A stretch of DNA of 64,000 nucleotides from AP-15 sp963781215 (GTDB taxonomy: Bacteria > Pseudomonadota > Alphaproteobacteria > ATCC43930 > CGMCC-115725), in the NCBI GenBank assembly GCA_963781215.1, contig CAWAFE010000013.1, positions 28,231-92,230 of the forward strand, given 5' to 3'. Position numbers and translations under genes: made by a program. This document shows, in pieces, positions 18,537 through 27,316 of the stretch (position 1 is the stretch's first letter; each line of letters begins with the position of its first letter). The notes beneath the pieces are model-generated. The model saw only the letters and a list, made by a program, of their open reading frames with translations, was not told where the DNA came from and searched no databases.

Positions 18537-19202
18537 CGGCAGGCGGATGCCCCGGTGAAGACCTCGTCGAACGTCGCGCGCAACACCCGGTCGACATCAG
18601 CCGTCGTCGCCCTAACCCCGAGCGCCTCGAGCGAGGTCACACCGTGCTCGGCGATCCCGCAGGGGACAATGCCGCGGTAATGGCCGAGGTCGGGGTCGAT
18701 GTTGAGCGCCATGCCGTGATAGGTGACCCAGCGCCGCACCCGCACCCCGATCGCGGCGATCTTTTCTTCGTTGCCCGTCGCGCACGACCCAGATGCCGAC
18801 CCGGCCCTGGCGGCGCTCGCCCGTGATGCCGAACTCGGCCAGCGTCCGGATCACCCATTCCTCGAGGTGGTGGACATAGCAGTGCACATCCTCATGGCGG
18901 CGGGAAAGGTCGAGCATGACATAGGCGATGCGCTGCCCCGGCCCGTGATAGGTCCAGCGGCCGCCGCGGCCGGTGCGGTGGACCGGCAGACGGCGCGGGT
19001 CGAGCAATTCCTCGTCGCGCGCGCTGGTGCCGGCGGTATAGAGCGGCGGGTGCTCGAGGAGCCAGACGAGCTCGGGTGCCGCACCGGCGCGGATCGCCGC
19101 GACGCGCGCCTCCATCTCTGCGACCGCCGCCGCGTAACCAACGGGGGCGGTGCTCGTCCGCCACTCGATCCCGGCCGCTTCGGTGCCTATCTCTAGGTCC
19201 AT
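18533..19202 (-). pseudogene. lipB: LipB octanoyl-[ACP]:protein N-octanoyltransferase, frameshifted
   Basis: LipB moves octanoyl groups from acyl carrier protein to lipoate-dependent enzymes. First frame: ELVWLLEHPPLYTAGTSARD, RTGRGGRWTYHGPGQRIAYV, EEWVIRTLAEFGITGERRQG. Around 18775-18782 the frame shifts. The rest continues in the next frame as NEEKIAAIGVRVRRWVTYHG (catalytic Lys in EEKIAAIG), then GHYRGIVPCGIAEHGVTSLE (catalytic Cys in VPCGI) to the TGA overlapping rarA. One extra C in GGGCAACGAAG would explain the break. As lipB is normally needed for lipoate synthesis, a consensus error is more likely than real loss. Confidence 0.88.
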
Positions 19203-19251
19203 CTGCCTTGATATGGGGGGCCGGATTTGCTAATCACCCCGGCCCTGCCGT

Positions 19252-19338
19252 GCGGTCGTGGCGGAATTGGTAGACGCGCAGCGTTGAGGTCGCTGTGGGG
19301 GAAACTCCGTGGAAGTTCGAGTCTTCTCGACCGCACCA
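19252..19338 (+). tRNA. tRNA-Leu (anticodon GAG)
   Basis: Class II tRNA with acceptor arms GCGGTCG (19252-19258) and CGACCGC (19328-19334), discriminator A and an encoded CCA (19336-19338). D-arm TGGCGGAATTGGTAGACGC; anticodon loop TTGAGGT with GAG at the centre; long variable arm TGTGGGGGAAACTCCGTG; T-arm AAGTTCGAGTCTT. It reads CUC/CUU leucine codons. No integrase gene or repeat of its 3' end was noticed nearby. Confidence 0.96.
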
Positions 19339-19362
19339 CCCAAAGCCGCAGGCGCTTGACCC

Positions 19363-20535
19363 ATGCAGAACACGCGGCTTCCGACCCTCGATTTCGATCT
19401 CGGCCCCGAGATCGACATGTTGCGGACGACGGTGCGCGATTTTGTCGAGGACAAGATCGCACCGCTCGCCGCCGAGATAGACCGCACCGACCGCTTTCCG
19501 ATCGAGTTGTGGCCGCAGATGGGGGCGCTCGGCCTGCACGGCATCACCGTCGAGGAAGAATATGGCGGCGCCGGCATGGGCTATCTCGCCCATTGCGTCG
19601 CGATGGAGGAGGTGAGCCGCGGCTCGGCCTCGGTCGGGCTTTCCTACGGCGCGCATTCGAACCTCTGCGTCAACCAGATCCGGCGCAACGGCAGCGAGGC
19701 GCAAAAGAGAAAATACCTGCCGAGGCTGATTTCGGGCGAGCATGTCGGCGCCTTGGCGATGAGCGAGCCGGGTGCGGGTTCGGATGTCGTCTCGATGCGG
19801 CTGCGCGCCGACAGAAAAGGCGAGCGATATGTGCTGAACGGCACCAAGCTGTGGATCACCAACGGCCATGTCGCCGATACCCTCGTCGTTTACGCCAAGA
19901 CCCGCCTCGATGCCGGTTCGCGCGGCATTACCGCCTTTCTGATCGAGAAGGGGTTCCAGGGGTTTCGGCCGGCGCAAAAGCTCGACAAATTGGGGATGCG
20001 CGGCTCGCCGACCTCGGAGCTCGTGTTTGAGGATTGCGAGGTGCCGGCCGAGAACGTTCTCGGCGCGGTCGACGAAGGCGTGCACGTGCTGATGAGCGGC
20101 CTCGACTACGAGCGCGCGGTCCTCGCCGCGGGACCGCTCGGCATCATGCAGGCCTGCCTCGACACGGTGATCCCCTACATCCACGACCGCCGGCAGTTCG
20201 GCCAGGCGATCGGCGAGTTCCAGCTGATCCAGGGCAAGATCGCCGACATGTACACCGCGATGAACGCCAGCCGCGCCTATGTCTACGCCGTGGCGCGGGC
20301 CTGCGACCGCGGCCGAACAACGCGCAAGGACGCCGCCGGCGCCATTCTCTACGCCGCCGAGAAGGCGACGGCGGTGGCGCTCGACGCCATTCAGATCCTA
20401 GGCGGCAACGGCTACATCAACGACTTCCCGACCGGGCGTCTGCTGCGCGACGCCAAGCTCTACGAGATCGGCGCCGGCACCTCGGAAATCCGCCGCATGC
20501 TGATCGGCCGCGAAATCTTCGAGGAAACTGCCTGA
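19363..20535 (+). CDS. ivd: Isovaleryl-CoA dehydrogenase-like acyl-CoA dehydrogenase
   Basis: 390 residues. Acyl-CoA dehydrogenase fold with FAD-binding blocks ALAMSEPGAGSDVVSMRLRA and LNGTKLWITNG, and C-terminal QILGGNGYINDFPTGRLLRD and IGAGTSEIRRMLIGREIF. The catalytic base is Glu250 in SGLDYERAVLAAGP, a position in helix G used by isovaleryl-CoA dehydrogenase, unlike the common C-terminal Glu of other family members. It oxidises isovaleryl-CoA in leucine breakdown and passes electrons to ETF. Starts 24 bases after the tRNA; its stop overlaps the ATG of the next gene. Confidence 0.92.
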   Translation: MQNTRLPTLDFDLGPEIDMLRTTVRDFVEDKIAPLAAEIDRTDRFPIELWPQMGALGLHGITVEEEYGGAGMGYLAHCVAMEEVSRGSASVGLSYGAHSNLCVNQIRRNGSEAQKRKYLPRLISGEHVGALAMSEPGAGSDVVSMRLRADRKGERYVLNGTKLWITNGHVADTLVVYAKTRLDAGSRGITAFLIEKGFQGFRPAQKLDKLGMRGSPTSELVFEDCEVPAENVLGAVDEGVHVLMSGLDYERAVLAAGPLGIMQACLDTVIPYIHDRRQFGQAIGEFQLIQGKIADMYTAMNASRAYVYAVARACDRGRTTRKDAAGAILYAAEKATAVALDAIQILGGNGYINDFPTGRLLRDAKLYEIGAGTSEIRRMLIGREIFEETA

Positions 20536-20927
20536 TGCGCCGATTGGTTTCCTCCGGTTCGCCTTTCGAGGCAGAAGCCGGGTACAGCCGCGCCGTCGTC
20601 GATGGCGAATGGATCTTTGTTGCCGGGACCACCGGCTTCGACTACGTGCAAATGACGATCGCCGAAGATCCGGTCGAGCAGGCGCGGCAGGCGTTTCGCA
20701 ACATCGAGCAGGCGCTTGGCGAGGCGGGCGCCACTCTCGTCGATGTCGTTCGGGTCCGCTACTATGTGCCGAACCCCGCCGACTGGCCGGCGATCGTGCC
20801 GGTGTTGGGCCACGCCTTCGGTGCGATCCGCCCGGCCGCGACGGCGCTCTTCTGTGGTCTCGTCGATCCGCGCATGAAGATCGAGATCGAGGTGACCGCG
20901 CGACGGAGCAGCCCGGGCAAGTCCTGA
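20535..20927 (+). CDS. RidA/YjgF-family protein
   Basis: 130 residues. YjgF/RidA trimeric fold: SRAVVDGEWIFVAGTTGFDY, then DPVEQARQAFRNIEQALGEA, then VVRVRYYVPNPADWPAIVPV, ending with MKIEIEVTARRSS, where the family's substrate-binding Arg is usually near VRYYV. Members remove reactive enamines/imines formed by PLP enzymes or act in catabolic pathways. The ATG shares a base with the ivd stop (TGATG), so the two genes are coupled; a role in branched-chain amino acid breakdown is inference. A threonine dehydratase, a classical source of 2-aminoacrylate-type enamines, lies close by on the other strand. Confidence 0.88.
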   Translation: MRRLVSSGSPFEAEAGYSRAVVDGEWIFVAGTTGFDYVQMTIAEDPVEQARQAFRNIEQALGEAGATLVDVVRVRYYVPNPADWPAIVPVLGHAFGAIRPAATALFCGLVDPRMKIEIEVTARRSSPGKS

Positions 20928-20934
20928 CAGGAGC

Positions 20935-21228
20935 GACGCGACCAGACTCACCCGGCTCGCAGGTGACCGTGATGTCGGTCTCGAAATGGTTACGACCGAG
21001 AAGCCCCTGCGGCGCGATGCCGGCCTGGCTGCGCACCGTGCAATTCGGCCGGTTGGCACGCAAGGCGGCGCCGAGTTCAAAAGTCAGATTCCCGGCGATG
21101 ATCTGGTGCGGGATGGCCGGCGGCGCCATCGCGACAATGACCCCATCGATCAGCTGGTAGTGCCGCTGGTCGTTCGGGCAGCCGTCGAGGAATTCCTCGA
21201 CGGTCAGTAGTTTGTAAGTAAGCGCCAT
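20935..21228 (-). pseudogene. Uma2-family (DUF820) nuclease-like gene, 3'-truncated
   Basis: The first ~95 residues are those of a Uma2 (PD-(D/E)XK nuclease-like) protein: YKLLTVEEFLDGCPNDQRHY, QLIDGVIVAMAPPAIPHQII, and a core FETDITVTCEPGES in which the Asp is the expected catalytic residue. After about 20935 the frame runs antisense into the RidA gene and no longer resembles the family, so roughly the last half (normally with the EV.SPSTR-type block) is missing. The fragment is next to the threonine dehydratase on the same strand. Its function is unknown in general. Confidence 0.7.
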
Positions 21229-21255
21229 CGGCTGACGATGCTCGCCTCCCCGGCG

Positions 21256-22221
21256 CTATTCCAGATCCGCTTCGGACAATACCTGGGCGAACAGTGCGCG
21301 GTCGATGTTGCCTCCCGACTGGATGACCGCGATCCGCTTGCCGGCGAGGCGATGGCGCTCCTGCAGCGCCGCGGCCAGCGCCGCGGCGCCAGCGCCCTCG
21401 GCGAGATTGTGGGTGTCGGTGAACAGGATCCGCATCGCCCGGCGCATCTCCGCCTCGGACACCGTCAGGATGCGCGCCGCGCCGCGGCGGATAATGTCGA
21501 ACGCTTCCGGGTCGGGGACCCGCACGGCGAGTCCGCCGGCCATCGTGTCGGCCGAATTGGTGCTGACCGGCGCGCCCGCGGCGAATGACAGCGCGTAGGT
21601 CGGTGCGTTGGCGGCGACGACGCCGACGATCTGCGTGGTCAAGCCGAGCGCGGCGCGGGCCGCGATCACGCCCGAGATGCCGCTGCCGAGCCCGATCGGG
21701 ACATAGACCGTGTCGAGGTCGGGGACTGCGGCGAAAAGTTCGAGCGCATAGCTGGCGACGCCGCGCACCAGCAACGGATGATAAGACGGGATTAAGTGCA
21801 GCCGATTTTGCCGAGCCAGATCGACCGCGTGCTCGTAGGCCGCTTGAAAATCGTGCCCGGCTTCGACCAGCCGGGCGCCGAATCCCGCCATCGCCCGGTT
21901 TTTCTCGACGCTGTTCCCGTGCGGCACGACGATTGTCGCGGCGAGGCCGAGGCGCTGAGCGGCAAGCGCGATGCTCTGTCCGTGATTGCCCGTCGTCGCC
22001 GTAACAATGCCCGGGATATCCGGCTGCGATCGCCTGATCTCGTCGAGATAGACGAGCCCGCCGCGGATCTTGAAAGCGCCGATCGGGGTGTGGTTCTCGT
22101 GCTTGACCCACAATTCGGCGCCGACCCGACGCGACAATAGCGGCCAGCAATATTGCGGCGTCGGCGGCACCACCCGATGCACCAGCTCAGCCGCGGCTTC
22201 CAGGGTTTCGAGATCGCTCAT
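21256..22221 (-). CDS. Threonine/serine dehydratase (PLP fold type II)
   Basis: 321 residues. PLP-binding Lys51 in PIGAFKIRGG, the substrate loop ATTGNHGQSIALAAQRLG, the phosphate-binding Gly loop PIGLGSGISG and the C-terminal AVIQSGGNIDR are all those of catabolic threonine dehydratase / serine racemase-like enzymes. No regulatory ACT domain follows, which argues against a biosynthetic IlvA. It probably deaminates L-threonine or a related hydroxyamino acid to the 2-oxoacid. The ATG at 22221 has CAGGAA eight bases upstream; a longer start at 22299 adds a non-conserved stretch. Confidence 0.88.
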   Translation of the reverse strand: MSDLETLEAAAELVHRVVPPTPQYCWPLLSRRVGAELWVKHENHTPIGAFKIRGGLVYLDEIRRSQPDIPGIVTATTGNHGQSIALAAQRLGLAATIVVPHGNSVEKNRAMAGFGARLVEAGHDFQAAYEHAVDLARQNRLHLIPSYHPLLVRGVASYALELFAAVPDLDTVYVPIGLGSGISGVIAARAALGLTTQIVGVVAANAPTYALSFAAGAPVSTNSADTMAGGLAVRVPDPEAFDIIRRGAARILTVSEAEMRRAMRILFTDTHNLAEGAGAAALAAALQERHRLAGKRIAVIQSGGNIDRALFAQVLSEADLE

Positions 22222-22470
22222 GGGCGCGATTCCTGCTGGTTTTACCCGTCGGGTCAAGCCGTGCCGGATCGATGTCACGATGCCGCCGGTCAAGTGCACC
22301 GATATGGAGTCAGATCATCGGCGGCCGGGCGGAGAGGCGGCACGGGGCGAGACGAAGGGCGCCAATGAACCGCGACAACAAAGCGTCCGGCCGGTAAATT
22401 TCTTTGCCGCGCCGAGTGAAGAGGTCGGCTGTGGGTTTTCCGCGCGCGGTCGGCGCCCCGAAAGGAGTGG

Positions 22471-24765
22471 GTGAGTGAGATGGAAGCTGCCCCGTCGCTG
22501 ACGCCGTGGTGGGCGGACCCGAATCGGGTCAATGATCCCTGGCTGCAGCCGCGGATCGGATGGGTCGAAATGACGCCCGATGGCGCCTTTGAGGCGGGGA
22601 GCTGGGCGGCGCTGACGATCACCTACACGGCGGGCTATTTCGGCATCGATGATACCGGCGCGGTGCGGGTCGTGACCCGCTTTGCGACCGATATGGGTCG
22701 GCCGCAATTCACCGATCCAGGCGCTGCCAACTATGTCTCCGTCGAGGCCTCGAACAGCGCGCAGCTCGAATTGCGCTTCGATCCGAAGGGCCATGTCCGG
22801 CCTTGGGACCGGACGATCAATATTCGGGTCTTGCAAGGCTTTCTGCGCGAGGGCGACACCTTGACGATCCGCCTCGGCGACCGGCGGCAAGGCTCGCCCG
22901 GGATGCGGATGCAGACCTTCGTCGAAAAGGACTTTCAGCTTAAAGTCTTTGTCGACCCGATCGCGACCGGCATCTTCACCGAGGTGCCGAGCTCGCCACG
23001 CGTCGATATCGTGCCGGGCGAGCCGGCGGTCTGGAAGGTGATCCTGCCGACCGGGCTGCGGCTCGGCACGCCTTTCCGCCTCTGCCTCAAAGCCGAGGAC
23101 CGCTGGGGCAACCCGGCGCCGACGAATCACCGCACATTGAGGCTCATCCCGTCAATGCCGGTGGCGGGGCTGCCACAGGTAGTCGTTTTCGGCCGCGGCA
23201 GTCCCACCCTGGTCCTCGAGGGTCTGACGGCCATGGCGCCGGGCGACCTGACCATGTCACTCGCGGGCGAAGACGGCGATATCCTCGCCCAGTCGAACCC
23301 GATGTGCATCGTCGAGACAGCGCCGCTCTTGCCTTATTGGGGCGACCTGCATGGGCAGAGCGAAGAGACGATCGGCACCGCCTCGGCCCTCCATTATTTC
23401 CATTTCGCGCGGGACCGCGCCTTTCTCGACGTGGTAGGCCATCAGGGCAACGACTTTCAGATCACTCGCGGCTTTTATGAGACGTTGAATGCGCTGACCC
23501 GCGAATTCCACGTGCCACGGTGTTTCATCACATTGCCCGGCTACGAGTGGTCCGGCAATACCGGGCTCGGCGGCGACCGGAACGTCTATTTTGCCGACGA
23601 AAACGATGCGATCCACCGCTCCTCGCACGCCCTCGTCTCCGACCAGAACGACCTCGACACCGACTGCACCTCGGCGGCCGAATTGTTTCGCCGCCTCGAA
23701 GGCTACGACGCTGTGGTCAACGCACATGTCGGCGGCCGATACGCCGATGTCCGCATCGCCCATGACGGCAGGGTCGAGCGCTCGATGGAAATTCATTCCG
23801 CCTGGGGCACCTTCGAATGGCTGCTCTATGACGCGCTCGACATGGGCTATCGCGTCGGTGTCGTCGCAAACAGCGATGACCACAAAGGGCGGCCGGGCGC
23901 GAGCTATCCGGGCGCCTCGACCTTTGGCTCCTATGGCGGCCTGACCTGCCTGCTGCTGCCCGAGCTGACGCGCGCGGCGGTCATCGACTGCCTGCGCCGG
24001 CGCCATCATTACGGCACCACCGGCAACCGCATGGTGCTCGACGTCCGCGCCCATTTCGACCAGCCGGCGGAACTGTTCGACGAGGACCCGGCGCTCGGCG
24101 CGACCCGCTCCCACCCGGTGCGCGAGGCGATGATGGGCGACATCCTGCGATCTCTCGATCGAGAGGTGACGCTCGCGGTGCGCGTCGTTGGGTCGGCGCC
24201 GATCGAGCGCATCGAGCTGCGCCGCGGGCGCGAGGTGATCGAGACCTTCCGTCCCTACCATACGTCCGCCGACAGCCGGCGGCTGCGGGTAATATGGGAG
24301 GGTGCCGAATACCGCGGCCGCGGCCGGCAGACGATCTGGGACGGCAGGGCGACGGTCTATGGCAATGCGATCGCCGAAATCAGGCCGATCAATTTTTGGA
24401 ACCCCGATAAGCGCATCAATCGGGACGGCAGCCATCTCGAATGGGAGGCGCTGACCACCGGTAATTTCGGCGGCTTCGACCTTTATCTGGGCGAGCCAGA
24501 TGCCGGCCGGATCGAGGTCCATACGGCGCATGCGACCATAAGTCTGCCGGTAGCCGAGATCGGTGACGAGCCCGTGCTCCGCGACGCCGGCGGGCTCGGC
24601 CGAAGGCTCAGCCTTTGCCGACTGCCAGAGCGGCTGACCGAATACCGGATCGATCTCGAGCGGCGCCTGCCGCTCGCCGACCCCGGCGACAGCCCGTTCT
24701 ATGTGGCGGTCGTACAAGAGGACGGCTATCAGGCCTGGTCGAGCCCGATCTATCTGATCCCGTGA
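22471..24765 (+). CDS. DUF3604 (PHP-like metallo-hydrolase) protein
   Basis: 764 residues, no signal peptide. The N-terminal ~280 residues are beta-rich (TITYTAGYFGIDDTGAVRVV). The DUF3604 core then begins with YWGDLHGQSEETIGTASALH (Asp292, His294 as metal ligands), continues with VVGHQGND, PGYEWSGNTGLGGDRNVYFA, VVNAHVGG, MEIHSAWGTFEW and ends VVANSDDHKGRPGASYPGAS (His471). This pattern of His/Asp is that of the PHP superfamily, so a metal-dependent phosphoesterase or hydrolase is likely; the substrate is unknown. GTG 22471 follows AAAGGAG closely; ATG 22480 is the alternative. It heads a run of genes with three sugar-type binding proteins. Confidence 0.85.
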   Translation: MSEMEAAPSLTPWWADPNRVNDPWLQPRIGWVEMTPDGAFEAGSWAALTITYTAGYFGIDDTGAVRVVTRFATDMGRPQFTDPGAANYVSVEASNSAQLELRFDPKGHVRPWDRTINIRVLQGFLREGDTLTIRLGDRRQGSPGMRMQTFVEKDFQLKVFVDPIATGIFTEVPSSPRVDIVPGEPAVWKVILPTGLRLGTPFRLCLKAEDRWGNPAPTNHRTLRLIPSMPVAGLPQVVVFGRGSPTLVLEGLTAMAPGDLTMSLAGEDGDILAQSNPMCIVETAPLLPYWGDLHGQSEETIGTASALHYFHFARDRAFLDVVGHQGNDFQITRGFYETLNALTREFHVPRCFITLPGYEWSGNTGLGGDRNVYFADENDAIHRSSHALVSDQNDLDTDCTSAAELFRRLEGYDAVVNAHVGGRYADVRIAHDGRVERSMEIHSAWGTFEWLLYDALDMGYRVGVVANSDDHKGRPGASYPGASTFGSYGGLTCLLLPELTRAAVIDCLRRRHHYGTTGNRMVLDVRAHFDQPAELFDEDPALGATRSHPVREAMMGDILRSLDREVTLAVRVVGSAPIERIELRRGREVIETFRPYHTSADSRRLRVIWEGAEYRGRGRQTIWDGRATVYGNAIAEIRPINFWNPDKRINRDGSHLEWEALTTGNFGGFDLYLGEPDAGRIEVHTAHATISLPVAEIGDEPVLRDAGGLGRRLSLCRLPERLTEYRIDLERRLPLADPGDSPFYVAVVQEDGYQAWSSPIYLIP

Positions 24766-24846
24766 GGGCCGTCGGTCGCGGCGGCTTGCCGCGCGCTAGG
24801 GGCGCCTATAGAAACCTGCGGTCAGGGACACCGAGGAGACGACGAT

Positions 24847-26127
24847 ATGGACGTCACGTCACGCCGTGGATTTATGAAGCTCGCGGGGCTCGGGGCGATG
24901 GGCGCGGCGATCGGCCCGCTTCCGGCATCGGCCGCCACCAAGTCGCTGACGATGCTGCACGAGAGTTCGTTCATCAAGGTTTTCGACGAATACTTCCAGA
25001 AAAACTTGGCGCCGGCATACGAGAAGGAGACCGGCATCAAGGTCAATTACGAATTGACCAGTGTGGGCAGCCTGCCGACCCGGATCAGCACGGCCACCGA
25101 GACCGGCTCGGGGGCGGATGTGACGATGATCTTTCTGCTCTACCCGTTCCTCTTCGCGGACAAGCTCCAGGATGTCAGCGACATCGCCGAGGAGGCCGGG
25201 AAGAAGCAGGGCGGCTGGTACGACGTCGCCAAGGAAGCCGCCGTCGTCAACGGTAAATGGAAGGCGGTGCCGTTCAGCAATATCGGCCAGCTGATGAATT
25301 GGCGCACCGACTGGTTCGCCGAAATCGGCGTCAAGAAGTTTCCGGAGACCTGGGAGGAGCTCTACGAGGCCGGCAAGAAATTGAAGGCCAAGGATCATCC
25401 CTTCGGCTTCGAGCTCGGCCACGGCTTTGGCGACAACCATGGCTGGATCTACCCGCTCCTGTGGTCCTATGGCGGGCACGAGGTCGAGGCCGACGGCAAG
25501 ACCGTGGTAATCGATTCCGACGAGACCGCGCGCGCCGTAGATTTCGCCCGCAAATTCTTCAAGGATACGATGCTCGACGACGTGCTCGGCTGGACCGACG
25601 TCAGCAACAACAAGGCCTACCTCTCCGAGCAGATCTCGTGCACCAACAACGCCGAGAGCATCCTCTGGGTGGCCAAGCGCGACTTTCCAGAGATCGCCAA
25701 GGTCACCGATCAATCCCAGAACCCGGCCGGGCCGAAGGGCCGGTTTCACCTGATGAACTCGATCTGCCATTCGGTCTTCAATTTCGGCCCGGCGCAGCAG
25801 GAGGCGCACGACTTTCTGCGCTGGTTGACCGACGAAAAGCAGCTCGGCCCGTGGTACGCCTCTGCCGACACCTATTATCAGCCGCTGCTGCACGGCTACG
25901 ACGACGCGCCGATGTGGCAGGTCGAGCCGCGCAACATCCCCTACCGCGACGCGATCGCGACCGCGCATCTGCCGGGCTGGCCGGCGCCGCCGAACCAGCA
26001 ACTGGCGGCGAGTGTCGCCAAATACGTCGTCGTCGACATGTTCGCCAAGGCCTGCGCCGGCGCCACGACCAAGGACGTGATCAAGAACGCCGAAGCGCAG
26101 CTCAAGGAGATCTACCGCGGGACTTGA
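24847..26127 (+). CDS. Tat-exported extracellular solute-binding protein, family 1 type
   Basis: 426 residues. Tat signal at the N-terminus: SRRGFMKLAGLGAMGAAIG, cleavage after PASA. The mature part is a periplasmic-binding-protein fold of the sugar/polyamine class (ESSFIKVFDEYFQKNLAPAY, WKAVPFSNIGQLMNWRTDWF, DNHGWIYPLLWSYGGHEVEA). Such proteins capture a ligand for an ABC importer. It stands 81 bases after the DUF3604 gene and before an ABC membrane-domain gene. No inner-membrane permease of the matching (MalF/MalG) type and no ATPase are in the neighbourhood. Confidence 0.87.
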   Translation: MDVTSRRGFMKLAGLGAMGAAIGPLPASAATKSLTMLHESSFIKVFDEYFQKNLAPAYEKETGIKVNYELTSVGSLPTRISTATETGSGADVTMIFLLYPFLFADKLQDVSDIAEEAGKKQGGWYDVAKEAAVVNGKWKAVPFSNIGQLMNWRTDWFAEIGVKKFPETWEELYEAGKKLKAKDHPFGFELGHGFGDNHGWIYPLLWSYGGHEVEADGKTVVIDSDETARAVDFARKFFKDTMLDDVLGWTDVSNNKAYLSEQISCTNNAESILWVAKRDFPEIAKVTDQSQNPAGPKGRFHLMNSICHSVFNFGPAQQEAHDFLRWLTDEKQLGPWYASADTYYQPLLHGYDDAPMWQVEPRNIPYRDAIATAHLPGWPAPPNQQLAASVAKYVVVDMFAKACAGATTKDVIKNAEAQLKEIYRGT

Positions 26128-26215
26128 GGCTGGCGCGGCAAACCTCCAAACGGCTGGTCCGAACCCCTCTTTACGTGCGGCGGTATTCATCGGCGAGCCG
26201 CCGCCAGCGCAGGCA

Positions 26216-27250
26216 ATGACCGCCGCCCGCTGGATCCGCGAACTCGCCGCCGCGTCGGCCGGCGAATTGCCGCGCGGCGTCTACGGTTATGTACTGGCGG
26301 CGAGCGGCTGGCACCAGCTCCTGCTGGTGGCGCTGACGGTCGGCGTCTTTCTGCTCGAAATCGTCCCGCTCGAGCTGCAGCGCCGCATCGTCAACGATCT
26401 GGTCAAGGATCGCCCTTACCGCTGGGTAGTCATGCTGTGCGCCGTCTACGCCGGCGTCGTTCTGGTTCAGGGCGGCACCAAGCTCGGGCTCAACATCTAC
26501 CGCAGCTGGGTCGGCGAGGAGGCCAAGCGCGACCTGCGCCGGCGCATTCATTCCGCCGTCGAAGCGCCGGCGCCCGGCTCGCCCGCGGCCGAGGCGCAAG
26601 GGATCGCGATCTCGATGATCGTCGCCGAAGTCGAGCCGATCGGCGGCTTTGTCGGCGAGAGCGTGTCCGAGCCGCTGCTGCAAGGCGGGATCATGGTCTC
26701 GGTGCTGGCCTATCTGGTCCACCTCGATCCGTGGATGGCGCTCGCCGCCTTGACGCTCTTCGTACCGCAATTCTTCTTTGTTCCGCTGATGCAGAGTGCG
26801 GTCAACCGGCGCACCGGCGCCCGCGTCCAGCTGTTGCGCCAGCTCGGGGTCGGCGTTATCGCCCGGCCCGACGGTGGGGACGGCGCCGACGACCAGCGTA
26901 TCGACCGAGTATTCACCCTGGACATGGGAATCTTTCGGCTCAAGTTCACAATGAATTTCTTGATGAATATCTGTAATCACTTGCAGATCGTGTCCGCCCT
27001 GCTGATCGGCGGCTGGTGGGTCTTCACTGACCGGCTCGAAATCGGCGGTGTGGTCGCCTTCATCTCCGGGATCAGCAGGCTGAACGACCCGTGGGGCGAT
27101 CTCGTTAACTACTTCCGCGACATCAATGTCACGCAGGTCAAGTATCGGTTGCTGGCGAACGCGGTCGACCAGCTGAACCCACAAGAACTCCACGCTGCCA
27201 CGCCCAAAGTCGACGCCCGGGTTCCGGCAGGCATCGGCTCGGCACAATAA
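26216..27250 (+). CDS. ABC-exporter-type transmembrane domain protein without ATPase domain
   Basis: 344 residues. The pattern of membrane helices with QRRIVNDLVKDRPYRWVVML, GLNIYRSWVGEEAKRDLRRR and DPWMALAALTLFVPQFFFVP is that of the six-helix membrane module of type-IV (MsbA-like) ABC exporters. The chain stops where the nucleotide-binding domain should begin, after NYFRDINVTQVKYRLLAN, and no Walker motif follows in any frame up to the next gene. It is therefore a stand-alone half. Either it pairs with an ATPase encoded elsewhere or it is a non-transport derivative. Its place among solute-binding-protein genes is odd, as those serve importers. Confidence 0.75.
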   Translation: MTAARWIRELAAASAGELPRGVYGYVLAASGWHQLLLVALTVGVFLLEIVPLELQRRIVNDLVKDRPYRWVVMLCAVYAGVVLVQGGTKLGLNIYRSWVGEEAKRDLRRRIHSAVEAPAPGSPAAEAQGIAISMIVAEVEPIGGFVGESVSEPLLQGGIMVSVLAYLVHLDPWMALAALTLFVPQFFFVPLMQSAVNRRTGARVQLLRQLGVGVIARPDGGDGADDQRIDRVFTLDMGIFRLKFTMNFLMNICNHLQIVSALLIGGWWVFTDRLEIGGVVAFISGISRLNDPWGDLVNYFRDINVTQVKYRLLANAVDQLNPQELHAATPKVDARVPAGIGSAQ

Positions 27251-27316
27251 CAAAAAGGGCGAAATTTCCGCGCTTGCGATACTATCGGCCTCACGTTTCG
27301 AGGCTTGGAGGGTGGC

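Noticed and set aside
19252..19338. tRNA-Leu as an attachment site of an integrated element
   Set aside because: The flanking genes (lipB, ivd) are ordinary chromosomal genes, there is no integrase nearby, and I saw no repeat of the tRNA 3' end.
24859..27253. Long open frames on the minus strand opposite the binding-protein and ABC genes (up to 443 codons)
   Set aside because: Antisense shadows typical of GC-rich coding DNA: Arg/Gly/Ala/Asp-rich, no domain, while the plus-strand frames carry signal peptides and family motifs.
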